This document shows, in pieces, positions 16,753-28,582 of a stretch of DNA of 64,000 nucleotides. Location of the stretch: the NCBI RefSeq assembly GCF_001922305.1, contig NZ_CP018839.1, positions 1,364,001-1,428,000 of the forward strand, written 5' to 3'. The stretch's first letter is position 1. The number at the start of each line of letters is the position of its first letter. Source of the DNA: Thauera chlorobenzoica. Its GTDB lineage: Bacteria > Pseudomonadota > Gammaproteobacteria > Burkholderiales > Rhodocyclaceae. A model generated the notes under the pieces. The model made no database searches, was not told the origin of the DNA, and saw only the letters and a program-made list of their open reading frames with translations. A program made the translations under genes and the position numbers.

Positions 16753-16914
16753 CGTGACGTTCCCTGCGATCGGATCATCGAACCTATCCCGCCAGCCCTT
16801 TGAGAGCCGTTCCAGGATCCGCCTCCACGCGGTAACGGATGGGCTGGACACAAAAAGCCGCATCACGGGGGCGAGTCGTGAGGGTGCGAGAAATGCGGGC
16901 TAGAATCCCGCCCC

Positions 16915-17520
16915 ATGCCGCTCACCCTCGCCGCCCCCGTCCATAGCGAACTGATCATCAAGAAAAGCCGCTTCATCGGCTGCGTGCAGCCGATGGCCGA
17001 CCGCGCCGGGGCGCAGAAGGTGGTGGCCGCGCTGTGGGCGCAGCATCCGGGCGCGCGCCACGTGTGCTGGGCGCTGCTCGCCGGCGGCCAGTCGGCGGCG
17101 GTCGATGACGGCGAGCCGAGCGGCACCGCCGGGCGGCCGATGCTCGACGTGCTCCGCCACCAGGACCTCGAAGGCGTGCTCGCCACCGTGGTGCGCTACT
17201 TCGGCGGAGTCAAGCTGGGGGCGGGCGGCCTCGTGCGCGCGTATACCGACGCGGTGGCGCAGGCCCTGCTCGGCGCGACCAAGGTGCCGATCGTGCGCCT
17301 GGCGACACTGCGCTGCGCCATCCCCTATGCGCTCGAAGGCCTGCTGCGGCGTGAGCTCGACGCCGCCGGCGCGCAGGGGCTGGAGGTGGCGCACGGGGCC
17401 GAAGTCGAGCTGTGCTTCAGCCTGGCCGAGGATGCGGCAGCGGCGCTGGTCGCGCGCCTGAACGAGGCCGGCCAGGGGCGGGTGCGCTGGCAATCGGACA
17501 GCGTTCTTCCGGGACGGTAG
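16915..17520 (+). CDS. yigZ: YigZ/IMPACT family protein
   Basis: The 201-residue protein has the UPF0029 (IMPACT) N-terminal domain, with KKSRFIG near residue 18, DDGEPSGTAGRPML near 60-75 and VVRYFGGVKLGAGGLVRAY near 90-110, followed by the small DUF1949-type C-terminal domain. It is a soluble protein of unclear function, sometimes linked to translation control. A -10-like TAGAAT lies just upstream. It is the first gene on the high-G+C side of the compositional boundary. The last codons run into the sigma-54 promoter block. Confidence 0.88.
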   Translation: MPLTLAAPVHSELIIKKSRFIGCVQPMADRAGAQKVVAALWAQHPGARHVCWALLAGGQSAAVDDGEPSGTAGRPMLDVLRHQDLEGVLATVVRYFGGVKLGAGGLVRAYTDAVAQALLGATKVPIVRLATLRCAIPYALEGLLRRELDAAGAQGLEVAHGAEVELCFSLAEDAAAALVARLNEAGQGRVRWQSDSVLPGR

Positions 17521-17662
17521 GCGTAGCGTAACGAGCGTTCATTGTGGACGAAATTTGAACGTCCATAATGGACGTCAAGGCCGTAGTTAACGGCCGCATT
17601 TCTCCATTGAGAATTTGTTTTCCAATAAAAACAGCAAGTTGCAAAAGTGGTACGGAATTTGC
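17511..17662 (+). promoter_or_regulatory. Sigma-54 promoter block A with two activator sites
   Basis: The -24/-12 element TGGTACGGAATTTGC is at 17648-17662 and fits the sigma-54 consensus (TGG, C/T, ACG, four free bases, TTGC). Upstream are two sites of the form CGTYCATNRYGGACG, at 17536-17550 and 17560-17574. The second sits in a 17-base palindrome with one central base (17559-17575). They lie about 75-110 bases before the -24 box, a usual distance for an enhancer-binding activator. The whole block is a paralogue of block B at 22966-23119. Confidence 0.88.
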
Positions 17663-17725
17663 CTCAAAGGATGATGTAAGCAGCGCATGGTGTGCTGGTT
17701 ATCGACAAACTTAGAGAGGCTCACA

Positions 17726-18061
17726 ATGAAAAAGCAATTCCTGACCATCCCCGCACTCGTCCTCGCCCTCGCCGCCGTTGCGCCGGCCCAGGCCAAGATC
17801 GCGACTTCCGAGGCGATCGTCACGCTCGGCGCCGAGCGCCTGGTGGAACTGACCAACCAGGGGCAGACCACCCTGAAAGTGCTTGTCCGCACCGGCCACG
17901 GCGTGGTTTCCGAAGGCAATCCCGACGGCAACGATATCGCCGAGTACTTCGTCGAGCCGGGCCAGGCAGTGCTCGTCAAGGGCCGCTACCAGGCCTACGA
18001 ATACGTCCCGACGCCGGACTCGGCGAAGGTGTTCGAGGCGATGTATGCGCCCGGGCACTGA
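17726..18061 (+). CDS. Small periplasmic protein, first gene of the sigma-54 oxidoreductase operon
   Basis: The 111-residue precursor has a clear signal peptide (MKKQF, hydrophobic core, cleavage after AQA near 23). The mature part of about 88 residues is acidic and probably mostly beta structure, with no Cys, heme motif or known family signature. It starts 64 bases after the sigma-54 -12 element, so it should be strongly expressed under the same signal as the CuA oxidoreductase behind it. A role in metal delivery, assembly or electron transfer is possible but not shown. The gene ends in a GC-rich inverted repeat spanning its stop codon. Confidence 0.75.
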   Translation: MKKQFLTIPALVLALAAVAPAQAKIATSEAIVTLGAERLVELTNQGQTTLKVLVRTGHGVVSEGNPDGNDIAEYFVEPGQAVLVKGRYQAYEYVPTPDSAKVFEAMYAPGH

Positions 18062-18073
18062 GTGCCGGGCCAG

Positions 18074-18102
18074 GCCGGTGATGGCGCCATGCGCCACCCG
18101 GC
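18074..18102 (+). repeat. 29-nt hairpin element, copy A
   Basis: The element folds as a CCGG...CCGG stem with an inner GGCGC/GCGCC pairing. It lies between the small periplasmic gene and the CuA subunit gene. A copy differing at 3 of 29 positions lies at 23154-23182 in the leader of the formate/nitrite channel gene. It may act in transcript processing or translation, or be a passive remnant of the same duplication. Confidence 0.6.
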
Positions 18103-18228
18103 CCGTGATCCCGCCAGGCCGGCCCGGATCGGTGCACTCCGCTCGCCGCCCGGCGGGCGGGCGCCACCGGGGCGGCGAGCGGGGCGCGTGGCGGGACCAC
18201 GCCTGAAATCGAGGAAAGGGGAGAAAAC

Positions 18229-18765
18229 ATGCTGCAAGACATTGTCTGGATCATCTCGCTGGCGCTGATGGCCGTGGTCGGCCTCGGCTGGGGGTTCGCG
18301 CTGCTGAATTCCGGCGCGCGCGAAGAGAATTACGCCCCGCTGCAACAGCGCGCCTACCGTTTGCGGGCGCGCTTGTTCTGGGGGCTGGTGGCGGTGTTCG
18401 GGGTGCCGATGGTGCTCACCCTGAGCGACCTGCCGTATGACGCGGTCCGCTCCGCGCAGGCCGGCGGCGAGGCCCAGGTGGTCGACGCCACCGCCTACAT
18501 GTGGCGCTGGGAACTGAGCGAGGAGCGCATCGAGGCCGGCCGCCCGGTGGAGTTCCGCGTCCGCAGCGCCGACATCAACCACGGTTTCGCGATCTACGAC
18601 GAAGAGCTGAAGATCGTCGCCCAGGTGCAGGCGATGCCCGGGCTCACCAACACCTTGCGCCACACCTTTACCCGGCCCGGCACCTACCGCGTGCTGTGCC
18701 TCGAGTACTGCGGCCTCGGCCACCACAACATGTTCGCCGAATTCACCGTCGAAGAAAGGAGCTGA
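18229..18765 (+). CDS. Heme-copper oxidoreductase subunit II with CuA site
   Basis: This 178-residue protein has two N-terminal membrane helices (about 5-27 and 48-66) and a periplasmic cupredoxin domain. The CuA ligands are visible: His118 in DINHGF, then Cys157, Glu159, Cys161, His165 and Met168 in CLEYCGLGHHNM. It therefore accepts electrons, probably from a cytochrome c or cupredoxin, and passes them to subunit I. It is shorter than A-type subunit II and closer in size to the ba3 type. It lies three bases before the subunit I gene. Confidence 0.93.
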   Translation: MLQDIVWIISLALMAVVGLGWGFALLNSGAREENYAPLQQRAYRLRARLFWGLVAVFGVPMVLTLSDLPYDAVRSAQAGGEAQVVDATAYMWRWELSEERIEAGRPVEFRVRSADINHGFAIYDEELKIVAQVQAMPGLTNTLRHTFTRPGTYRVLCLEYCGLGHHNMFAEFTVEERS

Positions 18766-18768
18766 GCG

Positions 18769-20268
18769 ATGGCAGCCTACAACTATCATCCCGCGCCGGA
18801 CCACGGCGCGAAGGCCGGCGTGCTCGCCTACCTGGTCACCGCGGCGGCGGTCCTGCTGCTGCTGATGGTGTTCGGCCTGTTGATGCGGATGGAGCAGGGG
18901 GAGCTGATCGAGCTCGGCCCGAACTGGTTCTACCAGCTCATGACCGTCCATGGCGCCGGCATGGTCGGGATTGCCGGCATCGGCGGTGCGGCGGTGATGT
19001 GGCATTTCCTCGGCCACTACGTCGCGCTCTCGGCGCGCCTGCTGCTGGTCAACCTGGTGCTGTTCCTGATCGGGGTGGCGATGGTCCTGGGCAGCGTCTT
19101 CCTGGGCAACTTCCACGCCGCGTGGACCTTCCTGTATCCGCTGCCGAGCCATTCGATGGGCTTGTGGAGCACCGGGGCGGCGGCGCTGTTCCTCGCCGGG
19201 ATGCTGGTCATCGGCACCGGCTTCCTGCTCTTCCACCTCGACATCGCGCGCGCGCTGATCGCCCGCTACGGCAGCTTCGCCCGCGCCCTGGGCTGGCCCC
19301 AGCTGTTCGGCCGCGACGACGGCAACGCCCCGCCGCCGACCGTGGTCGCGAGCGCGATGGTGACCATCGTCAATGTCGTCGGCCTGGTCGTCGGCGCCAG
19401 CATCCTGGCGATGATGCTGGTCAATCTGTACGCGCCCGAGTTCGCCATCAATCCGCTGCTGGCGAAGGGCATGATCTACTTCTTCGGCCACGTCTTCATC
19501 AACGCCACCATCTACATGGCGGTGATCGCGGTGTACGAGATCCTGCCGCGCTACACGCGCCGGCCGTGGAAGGCGAACAAGGTCTTCCTCGCCTCGTGGA
19601 CGGCGTCGACGCTGATGGTGATGTTCATCTTCCCGCACCACCTGCTGATGGATTTCGCCTTCCCGAAGTGGATGCTGGTGATGGGCCACATCATCGGCTA
19701 CCTGAACACGGTGCCGATCCTGGTGGTGACCGGCTACGGCGCGCTGATGATCGTGTACCGCTCGGGGATCCGCTGGGACATGGGCACGCGGCTGCTGTTC
19801 CTGTCGATGCTGGGGTGGGCGGCGGGGGCGATGCCGGCCTTCATCGACGGCACGATCCGGGTCAATTACGTGATGCACAACACCCTGTGGGTGCCGGGGC
19901 ATTTCCACACCTACCTGCTGCTCGGCATGGTGTCGATGCTGTTCGGCTTCATGTACTACCTGACCAAGCCGGCGAAGGATGGGGTGGGGGCGGCCGAATC
20001 GGCCCTCGATCGCCTCGCCTACTGGGCCTACCTGGTCGGTTCGCTCGGGTTCACGCTGACCTTCCTCTATTCGGGCAAGGAAAGCGTCGCCCGCCGCTAC
20101 GCCGAGCATCTGCCCGAATGGGTGCCGTACGACCGTGTCGGTTCGTTGTTTGCGGCGCTGATCGTTGCTGCGGCGCTGGTCTTCGTGCTGCGCTTCCTGA
20201 CCCGCCTGGGCCATGCCGGCAGCAGCCACATGCGGGCGAGCGTGCCGGCCGGAGTGGTTGCGGCATGA
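18769..20268 (+). CDS. Heme-copper oxidoreductase subunit I lacking the active-site Tyr; candidate NO reductase
   Basis: The 499-residue protein has about 12 membrane helices and all six metal-ligand histidines: His61 and His380 for the low-spin heme, His378 for the high-spin heme, and His241, His290 and His291 for the second metal. Oxygen reductases of the A and B types have HPEVY or HPIVY in helix VI, where the Tyr is cross-linked to the His. Here the segment is HVFIN, with Asn245 in the Tyr place. Asp295 follows the His pair closely (HHLLMD). Loss of this Tyr is a mark of NO-reducing members of the superfamily, so CuA-type NO reductase is a better guess than oxidase. The family assignment is inference. 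A C-type oxidase is unlikely because a CuA subunit is present. Confidence 0.88.
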   Translation: MAAYNYHPAPDHGAKAGVLAYLVTAAAVLLLLMVFGLLMRMEQGELIELGPNWFYQLMTVHGAGMVGIAGIGGAAVMWHFLGHYVALSARLLLVNLVLFLIGVAMVLGSVFLGNFHAAWTFLYPLPSHSMGLWSTGAAALFLAGMLVIGTGFLLFHLDIARALIARYGSFARALGWPQLFGRDDGNAPPPTVVASAMVTIVNVVGLVVGASILAMMLVNLYAPEFAINPLLAKGMIYFFGHVFINATIYMAVIAVYEILPRYTRRPWKANKVFLASWTASTLMVMFIFPHHLLMDFAFPKWMLVMGHIIGYLNTVPILVVTGYGALMIVYRSGIRWDMGTRLLFLSMLGWAAGAMPAFIDGTIRVNYVMHNTLWVPGHFHTYLLLGMVSMLFGFMYYLTKPAKDGVGAAESALDRLAYWAYLVGSLGFTLTFLYSGKESVARRYAEHLPEWVPYDRVGSLFAALIVAAALVFVLRFLTRLGHAGSSHMRASVPAGVVAA

Positions 20269-20879
20269 AGTCCGGGGCGCGGAATTTCGCTGCCGCGGTG
20301 GCGGTCGCCGTACTCGGGACCACCACCCTGTGGTGGGGCAGCGACGGCTTCACTGCCTTCACCAGCGAGGCGGCGCGCCGCCTGAGCGTGCTGGAAAATC
20401 CGCGCCCGCTGCCGGCCGTCGCCCTCGAAGACCAGGACGGCCGGCGGTTCACCCTGCAGGACTACCGCGGGCGGCTGCTCGCGGTGGAGTTCATCTACAC
20501 CCGCTGCGAGACGATCTGCTACAGCCTGGGCACGGTGTTCAGGCAGATCCGCGAGCAGGTCCCGGCCGCCGCCCTCGGGCGCGAGTTCGCGCTGCTGAGC
20601 ATCAGCTTCGACCCGGGGCACGACGAGCCCGCCCGCCTGCGCGACTATGGCCGCCGCTTCGGCGCGGACGGGGGGGACTGGCGGATCGCGCGCCCGGCCG
20701 ACGCCGACGGCCTGCGCGCGCTGCTCGCCGCGTTCGGCGTGGTCGTCATCCCCGATGCGTTCGGCGGCTTCGAGCACAACGCCGCGCTCCACCTCGTCGG
20801 CCGCGACGGCCGGCTCGAAGAGATCCGCGACCTCGACGCAGTCGCGCCGTTCGTCGCCGCGCTCGGAGCCCGGCTGTGA
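20265..20879 (+). CDS. SCO1/SenC-type copper chaperone
   Basis: The 204-residue thioredoxin-like protein has an N-terminal signal or anchor (residues 8-25), a CETIC copper-binding motif (Cys81 and Cys85) and His171 further on, the usual three copper ligands of SCO proteins. It should load or reduce the CuA site of subunit II in the periplasm. ATGA overlaps the subunit I stop, so production is probably coupled to the enzyme. Confidence 0.9.
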   Translation: MKSGARNFAAAVAVAVLGTTTLWWGSDGFTAFTSEAARRLSVLENPRPLPAVALEDQDGRRFTLQDYRGRLLAVEFIYTRCETICYSLGTVFRQIREQVPAAALGREFALLSISFDPGHDEPARLRDYGRRFGADGGDWRIARPADADGLRALLAAFGVVVIPDAFGGFEHNAALHLVGRDGRLEEIRDLDAVAPFVAALGARL

Positions 20880-21493
20880 GTCCGCGGCGCATTCCCCGCA
20901 AGCCGGCGGCGCTCGCGCTCGCCGCCATCTATCTGGCGCTCGCCCTGCCGCCGGCGCGCACCTGGCTGGAAGCGTCGATGGTCGGCCACATGCTGGTCCA
21001 GATCCCGCTGCTGGCCGCACTTGGGGCGGGCGCCGGCCTGCTGCTGCCGGCGCCGCGCCGGGCCGCGTTGCGGGCGGCGCTGGGCGGGCCACTCGCCTGC
21101 CTCCTCGCGGCCGCATTCGCTTCCACTTACTGGATGCTGCCGCGGGCGCTCGATGCGGCGGTGCTCGATCCGCTCGCCGCGCTCGCCAAGTTCTCGAGCC
21201 TGCCGCTGCTCGTCGGCCTGCCCCTGGCGCTCGCCTGGGAGAGGCTCGGCCTGATCGGCCGGGGCTTCATCTGGACCAACCTGATCAGCATGCTCGGGTT
21301 CACCGGCTGGCTGTACCTCGCCGCCCCGCTGCGGGTGTGCAACACCTACCTGGTCGATGAGCAGGCGCGCGTCGGCTGGTGGATGATCGAGCTCGCGGTG
21401 CTGCTGTTCGCCCTCTGGCTCGGCGGGCTGTTCGCCGGCCGGCGTCCGCCGTGCGCCGCTCCCGGGCGCTGCGCCGACGGGCAGCCGGCCTGA
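20876..21493 (+). CDS. CtaG-like membrane protein of the oxidoreductase operon
   Basis: A GTG at 20876 overlaps the SCO stop (GTGA). The 205-residue product has about six hydrophobic helices. The segment MVGHMLVQIPLL in the second helix resembles the caa3-oxidase assembly protein CtaG, whose conserved His residues may handle copper. It closes the operon. The similarity is modest, so an unrelated membrane helper cannot be ruled out. Some 67 bases without a gene separate it from the convergent activator gene. Confidence 0.7.
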   Translation: MSPRRIPRKPAALALAAIYLALALPPARTWLEASMVGHMLVQIPLLAALGAGAGLLLPAPRRAALRAALGGPLACLLAAAFASTYWMLPRALDAAVLDPLAALAKFSSLPLLVGLPLALAWERLGLIGRGFIWTNLISMLGFTGWLYLAAPLRVCNTYLVDEQARVGWWMIELAVLLFALWLGGLFAGRRPPCAAPGRCADGQPA

Positions 21494-21560
21494 GCGATCC
21501 GCTCCGGCGCGCTGCGGCCGGCCTGGAACAACCGACCCGGAACGACCCGCAACGAGCAGC

Positions 21561-22952
<1,392 letters not shown>

Positions 22953-22965
22953 CGGGCTTTTCCTT

Positions 22966-23119
22966 CGGGGACGGTGGGCGCAGTGTAACGGGCGTTCATT
23001 GCGGACGCAAGCTGAACGTTCATGGCGGACGTTAACGCCGGGGCGGGCGGTTGCGTTCCCTCCGCATGAATTTGTTTTTCAGCAAAAACAGTGAGTTGCA
23101 AAATTGGTACGGAATTTGC
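22966..23119 (+). promoter_or_regulatory. Sigma-54 promoter block B with two activator sites
   Basis: The -24/-12 element at 23105-23119 is identical to that of block A over 15 bases. Activator sites of the same CGTYCATNRYGGACG form lie at 22993-23007 and 23017-23031. Similarity to block A runs from the GGGACGGT at 22977 through the A/T-rich stretch before the -24 box and on into the transcribed leader (ATGATGTAAGC). The block is divergent from the activator gene, so the same sites may also affect the activator itself. Confidence 0.88.
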
Positions 23120-23153
23120 ATCATGGAATGATGTAAGCGATGCCCGGTGCCGG

Positions 23154-23182
23154 GCCGGTAATGGCGGTATGCGCCACCCGGC
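23154..23182 (+). repeat. 29-nt hairpin element, copy B
   Basis: This matches the hairpin at 18074-18102 at 26 of 29 positions. Here it lies in the 5' leader, 35 bases after the -12 element and 38 bases before the channel gene. Confidence 0.6.
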
Positions 23183-23219
23183 CGCCCGAAACTGAAACGA
23201 TGTTCGCGGAGAAATCGCG

Positions 23220-24056
23220 ATGGACCATTTTTCTTCCTCCCGGCTGATGGACGAGATCGCAGCGACCAGCCGCAACAAGGCCGCGCTGAGCATCGCCGGG
23301 ATGCTGCTCAAAGGCTTTCTTTCCGGTGCCCTGTTCGCCTACGCCACGGCCTTCGCCTTTACCGTGTCCGAGGGCCTGCCGGCAGGGGTCGCCACCCTGG
23401 TGTCGGCGGCGGTGTTTCCCGCCGGCTCGGCGATCATCGTGCTCCTCGGGCTCGAACTGGCCACCGGCAACTTCGCCGTCCTGCCGTTCGGCCTGGCGCG
23501 CGGCAGCAACCGGCGCGGCGCGGTGGTGCGCAACTGGAGCTGGGTCTATCTGGCCAACTTCCTCGGCAGCGTCTTCGTCGGCGGCCTGCTCACCTTCGCC
23601 CTGACCAAGGGCTTCACCGAGAGCGCCGGCGCGCTCGGGGCGAGAATCGTCGCGGTCGCCGAAGCGAAGACGCTGGCCTACCAGCACGCCGGCGCCAGCG
23701 GCTGGTTCACCGCGCTCGTCAGCGGCGTGCTGTGCAACTGGATGGTGGCGCTGGGCACCGTGCTCGGCCTCGGTTCGACTTCGTCGATCGGCAAGGTCAC
23801 CGCGGTCTGGCTGCCGATCTCGATGTTTTTCGGGCTCGGGCTCGAGCATTCGGTGGTCAATATGTTCGTCGTGCCGACCGCGATCGCCCTCGGCGCCGAC
23901 ATCGGTGTCGGCCAGTGGCTGTGGTGGAACCAGCTTCCGGTCACGGTCGGCAACCTGATCGGCGGTGTCGTGCTCACCGGGCTGCTGCTGCACTTCGGCC
24001 ATCCGGCCGCGGCGTCGGTGGCAGAGCCGGTCGTGCTTGCCGAAGAGACGCTGTAA
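23220..24056 (+). CDS. Formate/nitrite transporter (FNT) family channel
   Basis: The 278-residue protein has six membrane helices and FNT signatures: GLELATGNF in the second repeat region, VLCNWMVALG, and LEHSVVNMF carrying the conserved pore His. FNT pentamers move small monovalent anions such as formate, nitrite or hydrosulfide across the inner membrane. The substrate is not fixed by the sequence. Shared control with a possible NO reductase favours nitrite, but that is inference. It is the first gene after sigma-54 block B and has a GGAG-type ribosome site upstream of its ATG. Confidence 0.9.
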   Translation: MDHFSSSRLMDEIAATSRNKAALSIAGMLLKGFLSGALFAYATAFAFTVSEGLPAGVATLVSAAVFPAGSAIIVLLGLELATGNFAVLPFGLARGSNRRGAVVRNWSWVYLANFLGSVFVGGLLTFALTKGFTESAGALGARIVAVAEAKTLAYQHAGASGWFTALVSGVLCNWMVALGTVLGLGSTSSIGKVTAVWLPISMFFGLGLEHSVVNMFVVPTAIALGADIGVGQWLWWNQLPVTVGNLIGGVVLTGLLLHFGHPAAASVAEPVVLAEETL

Positions 24057-24147
24057 CCGCGCCCGGCGTAGGGCACGATACGGGGCGGGTGCAGGTCGAA
24101 AGCTTGCCTCGGCGGAGGTCGATTTTCCCATTTTGAAGGAGCACATC

Positions 24148-24900
24148 ATGGACCACAGGCTGGAAGGAAAAACTGCCGTGATCACCGGCGCAAGCAGCGG
24201 GATCGGGCGCGCGATCGTCGACCACTACGTCGCCGCGGGGGCGAAGGTGGTGGCCTTCGCCCGCAACCGGGCGGCGCTCGAGGCGCTCGCCGCCGCCCAT
24301 CCGGGGGCGGTGCTCGCCGTCACCGGCGACGTCACCCGCCCCGCCGACCTGCAGCGCCTCGCCGACGAGGCGGTGAAGGCGTTCGGCGGCGTCGACATCG
24401 TAGTGCCGAATGCCGGCATCGCCCGGGTCGTATCCTTCGAGGACAGCACGCCCGAAGCCTTCGACACCCAGTTCTCGGTGAACCTGTTCGGCGCGGTTGA
24501 GACCGTCCGCCGCCTGCTGCCGCATCTGCGCAAGGGCGGCTCGGTGCAGTTCATCAGCACCTTCCTGACCCAGGTCGGCTTTCCCGGGCTGGCGATCTAC
24601 AGCGCCAGCAAGGCGGCGCTGAAATCGATCACCCAGACGCTCGCGGCCGAGCTCGCGCCGCAGGGCATCCGGGTCAATGCGATCGCCCCGGGGCCGATCG
24701 GCACGCCGCTGTGGGGCACGGTCGGGCTGCCTGCGGACGTGCTCGACAGCGTCGCGCACAAGCTCACCGCGCGCCTGCTGCCGGGCGCCTTCGGCCGCCC
24801 GGAAGACATCGCCGCGACTTCGGTGTTTCTCGCCTCCGACGACGCGCGCAACATCTACGGCCAGGAGATCGTCGTCGACGGCGGATATACGGTGGGCTGA
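24148..24900 (+). CDS. Short-chain dehydrogenase/reductase
   Basis: The 250-residue SDR has the cofactor motif TGASSGIG near residues 13-20, NAG, and the catalytic YSASK. It ends with the family's IYGQEIVVDGGYTVG. An Arg after the first strand turn (FARNR) suggests NADP(H), which is only a guess. GAAGGA lies upstream of the ATG. The gene follows the FNT channel by about 90 bases, with the same orientation and no clear terminator between, so it may share the sigma-54 promoter. The substrate is unknown. Confidence 0.85.
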   Translation: MDHRLEGKTAVITGASSGIGRAIVDHYVAAGAKVVAFARNRAALEALAAAHPGAVLAVTGDVTRPADLQRLADEAVKAFGGVDIVVPNAGIARVVSFEDSTPEAFDTQFSVNLFGAVETVRRLLPHLRKGGSVQFISTFLTQVGFPGLAIYSASKAALKSITQTLAAELAPQGIRVNAIAPGPIGTPLWGTVGLPADVLDSVAHKLTARLLPGAFGRPEDIAATSVFLASDDARNIYGQEIVVDGGYTVG

Positions 24901-25812
<912 letters not shown>

Positions 25813-25816
25813 GCCG

Positions 25817-26494
25817 ATGCTCGACGCCACCGACCTCGCCGCGATCCGCCTGACGCTGGAGCTGGCCGCGCTGTCCACCGCGATCCTGCTGGTGCTGTGC
25901 ACTCCGCTGGCGTGGTGGCTGGCGACCACCCCTTCGCGCTGGAAGGCGCCGATCGACGCGGTGGTGGCGCTGCCGCTGGTGCTGCCGCCGACCGTGCTCG
26001 GCTTCTACCTGCTGGTGGCGATGGGGCCGGAGGGGCCGATCGGACGCTTCACCACCGCGCTCGGCCTGGGCACGCTGCCGTTCACCTTCGCCGGGCTGGT
26101 GGTGGGCTCGGTGATCTATTCGCTGCCCTTCGTCGTCCAGCCGCTGCGCCAGGCCTTCGCCGCGGTCGGGCGGCGCCCGCTGGAAGTCGCCGCCACCTTG
26201 CGCGCGGGGCCGTGGGACAGCTTCTTCAGCGTCGTCCTGCCGCTCGCCCGCCCCGGTTTCGTCACCGCCGCGGTGCTCGGTTTCGCCCACACCGTCGGCG
26301 AGTTCGGCGTGGTGCTGATGATCGGCGGCAACATTCCGGAGCGCACGCGGGTGGTCTCGGTGCAGATCTACGACCACGTCGAGGCCCTCGAGTACGCCCA
26401 GGCGCACTGGCTGGCGGGCGGCATGGTGGCGTTTTCCTTCATCGTGCTGCTGCTGCTGTATTCGAGCCGGCGCCTCCGCCCGGGGTGGAGCTGA
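25817..26494 (+). CDS. modB: Molybdate ABC transporter permease
   Basis: The 225-residue inner-membrane protein has five to six helices. Its binding-protein-dependent transport signature around [26 protein letters not shown] contacts the ATPase, and [15 protein letters not shown] and [18 protein letters not shown] are typical of ModB. It lies between modA and modC with gaps of only a few bases. Confidence 0.94.
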   Translation: MLDATDLAAIRLTLELAALSTAILLVLCTPLAWWLATTPSRWKAPIDAVVALPLVLPPTVLGFYLLVAMGPEGPIGRFTTALGLGTLPFTFAGLVVGSVIYSLPFVVQPLRQAFAAVGRRPLEVAATLRAGPWDSFFSVVLPLARPGFVTAAVLGFAHTVGEFGVVLMIGGNIPERTRVVSVQIYDHVEALEYAQAHWLAGGMVAFSFIVLLLLYSSRRLRPGWS

Positions 26495-26495
26495 G

Positions 26496-27581
26496 ATGGG
26501 CAGCGACGCCTGCATCGAGGCGCGCTTCCGGGTCGCCTACCCGGGGTTCACCCTCGACGTCGACCTGGTGCTGCCGGGGCGCGGGGTGAGCGCGCTGTTC
26601 GGCCACTCGGGTTCGGGCAAGACCACCCTGCTGCGCTGCGTCGCCGGGCTGGAGCCGGCGGCGCAGGGGCGGCTGACGGTCAATGGCGAATGCTGGCAGG
26701 ACAGCGCGCGCGGCGTGTTCGTGCCCACCCACCGCCGCGCGCTGGGTTACGTGTTCCAGGAGGCGAGCCTGTTCCCCCACCTGTCGGTGCGGCGCAACCT
26801 CGAGTTCGGCCTGCGCCGGATCCCGCCCGCCGCGCGCCGGGTGTCGTTCGCCCAGGCCACCGCCCTGCTCGGCATCGACGCCCTCCTCGAACGCATGCCC
26901 GCCCACCTGTCGGGCGGCGAGCGCCAGCGCGTGGGAATGGCGCGCGCGCTGCTCACCAGCCCGCGCATCCTGCTGATGGACGAGCCGCTGGCGGCGCTCG
27001 ACGCGCGGCGCAAGCAGGAGATCCTGCCCTACCTCGAACGCCTGCACGACGAGCTCGACATCCCGGTGCTGTATGTCAGCCACTCCCCTGAAGAGGTGGT
27101 GCGCCTCGCCGACCATGTGGTGATGCTGGGCGAGGGCCGGGTGATGGCCTCCGGCGAACTGCACGCGACGATGGCGCGCCTCGACCTGCCCACCGCGTTC
27201 ACCGAGGATGCGGGGGTGGTCATCGACGGCATCGTCGCCGAGCACGACGACCACTACCACCTGACCCGGCTCGACTTCCCCGGCGGCGCGGTGTTCGTCG
27301 CCCGCCAGGGGGTGGCGCCGGGGCAGCGGATGCGCTTCCGGGTGCATGCGCGCGACGTCAGCCTCGCCGACCACCGCGTCGACGGCAGCAGCATCCTCAA
27401 CCTGCTGCCGGTCACGGTGCAGGAGGTCGTCGGCGCCGACACCCCCGCCCATGTCCTCATCCGCATGGACGCCGGCGGCACGCCGCTGCTCGCGCGCATC
27501 ACCCGGCGCTCGAGCGAGCAGCTGATGGTGCGCCCGGGGCGCACGCTGTGGGCGCAGATCAAGTCGGTGGCACTGCTGTAG
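26496..27581 (+). CDS. modC: Molybdate ABC transporter ATPase
   Basis: The 361-residue protein has Walker [10 protein letters not shown] near residue 35, signature LSGGERQRV, and Walker [13 protein letters not shown]. Its C-terminal MOBE/TOBE domain (about 290-355) is known in ModC to bind molybdate and inhibit transport when the cell is replete. It starts one base after the modB stop. A GGGGCG...CGCCCC inverted repeat at about 27588-27617 follows the gene but lacks a T-run. Confidence 0.94.
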   Translation: MGSDACIEARFRVAYPGFTLDVDLVLPGRGVSALFGHSGSGKTTLLRCVAGLEPAAQGRLTVNGECWQDSARGVFVPTHRRALGYVFQEASLFPHLSVRRNLEFGLRRIPPAARRVSFAQATALLGIDALLERMPAHLSGGERQRVGMARALLTSPRILLMDEPLAALDARRKQEILPYLERLHDELDIPVLYVSHSPEEVVRLADHVVMLGEGRVMASGELHATMARLDLPTAFTEDAGVVIDGIVAEHDDHYHLTRLDFPGGAVFVARQGVAPGQRMRFRVHARDVSLADHRVDGSSILNLLPVTVQEVVGADTPAHVLIRMDAGGTPLLARITRRSSEQLMVRPGRTLWAQIKSVALL

Positions 27582-27639
27582 CAAAACGGGGCGAGGATGC
27601 GATGATGCACGCCCCGCAATCAACCGAGAGCCTTTGTCG

Positions 27640-28539
<900 letters not shown>

Positions 28540-28582
28540 GGACAGGCCACCGAGTGCCGCGCGCCGGACCGGAGGAGGGCCG

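Noticed and set aside
16753..16914. tRNA or attachment site at the compositional boundary
   Set aside because: No cloverleaf or flanking direct repeat could be found in the gap.
17535..17575. NorR-type operator for NO control
   Set aside because: The palindromes read CGTYCAT...GGACG and do not fit GTCA-N3-TGAC, so a different activator is more likely.
17995..20229. Very long open frame on the minus strand opposite the oxidoreductase genes
   Set aside because: It lies antisense to well-supported genes and its translation is His/Gln/Arg-rich filler, a typical by-product of high G+C codon use.
27588..27617. Terminator after modC
   Set aside because: GGGGCG...CGCCCC has only six pairs, a long loop and no T-run, so it is mentioned with modC but not called.
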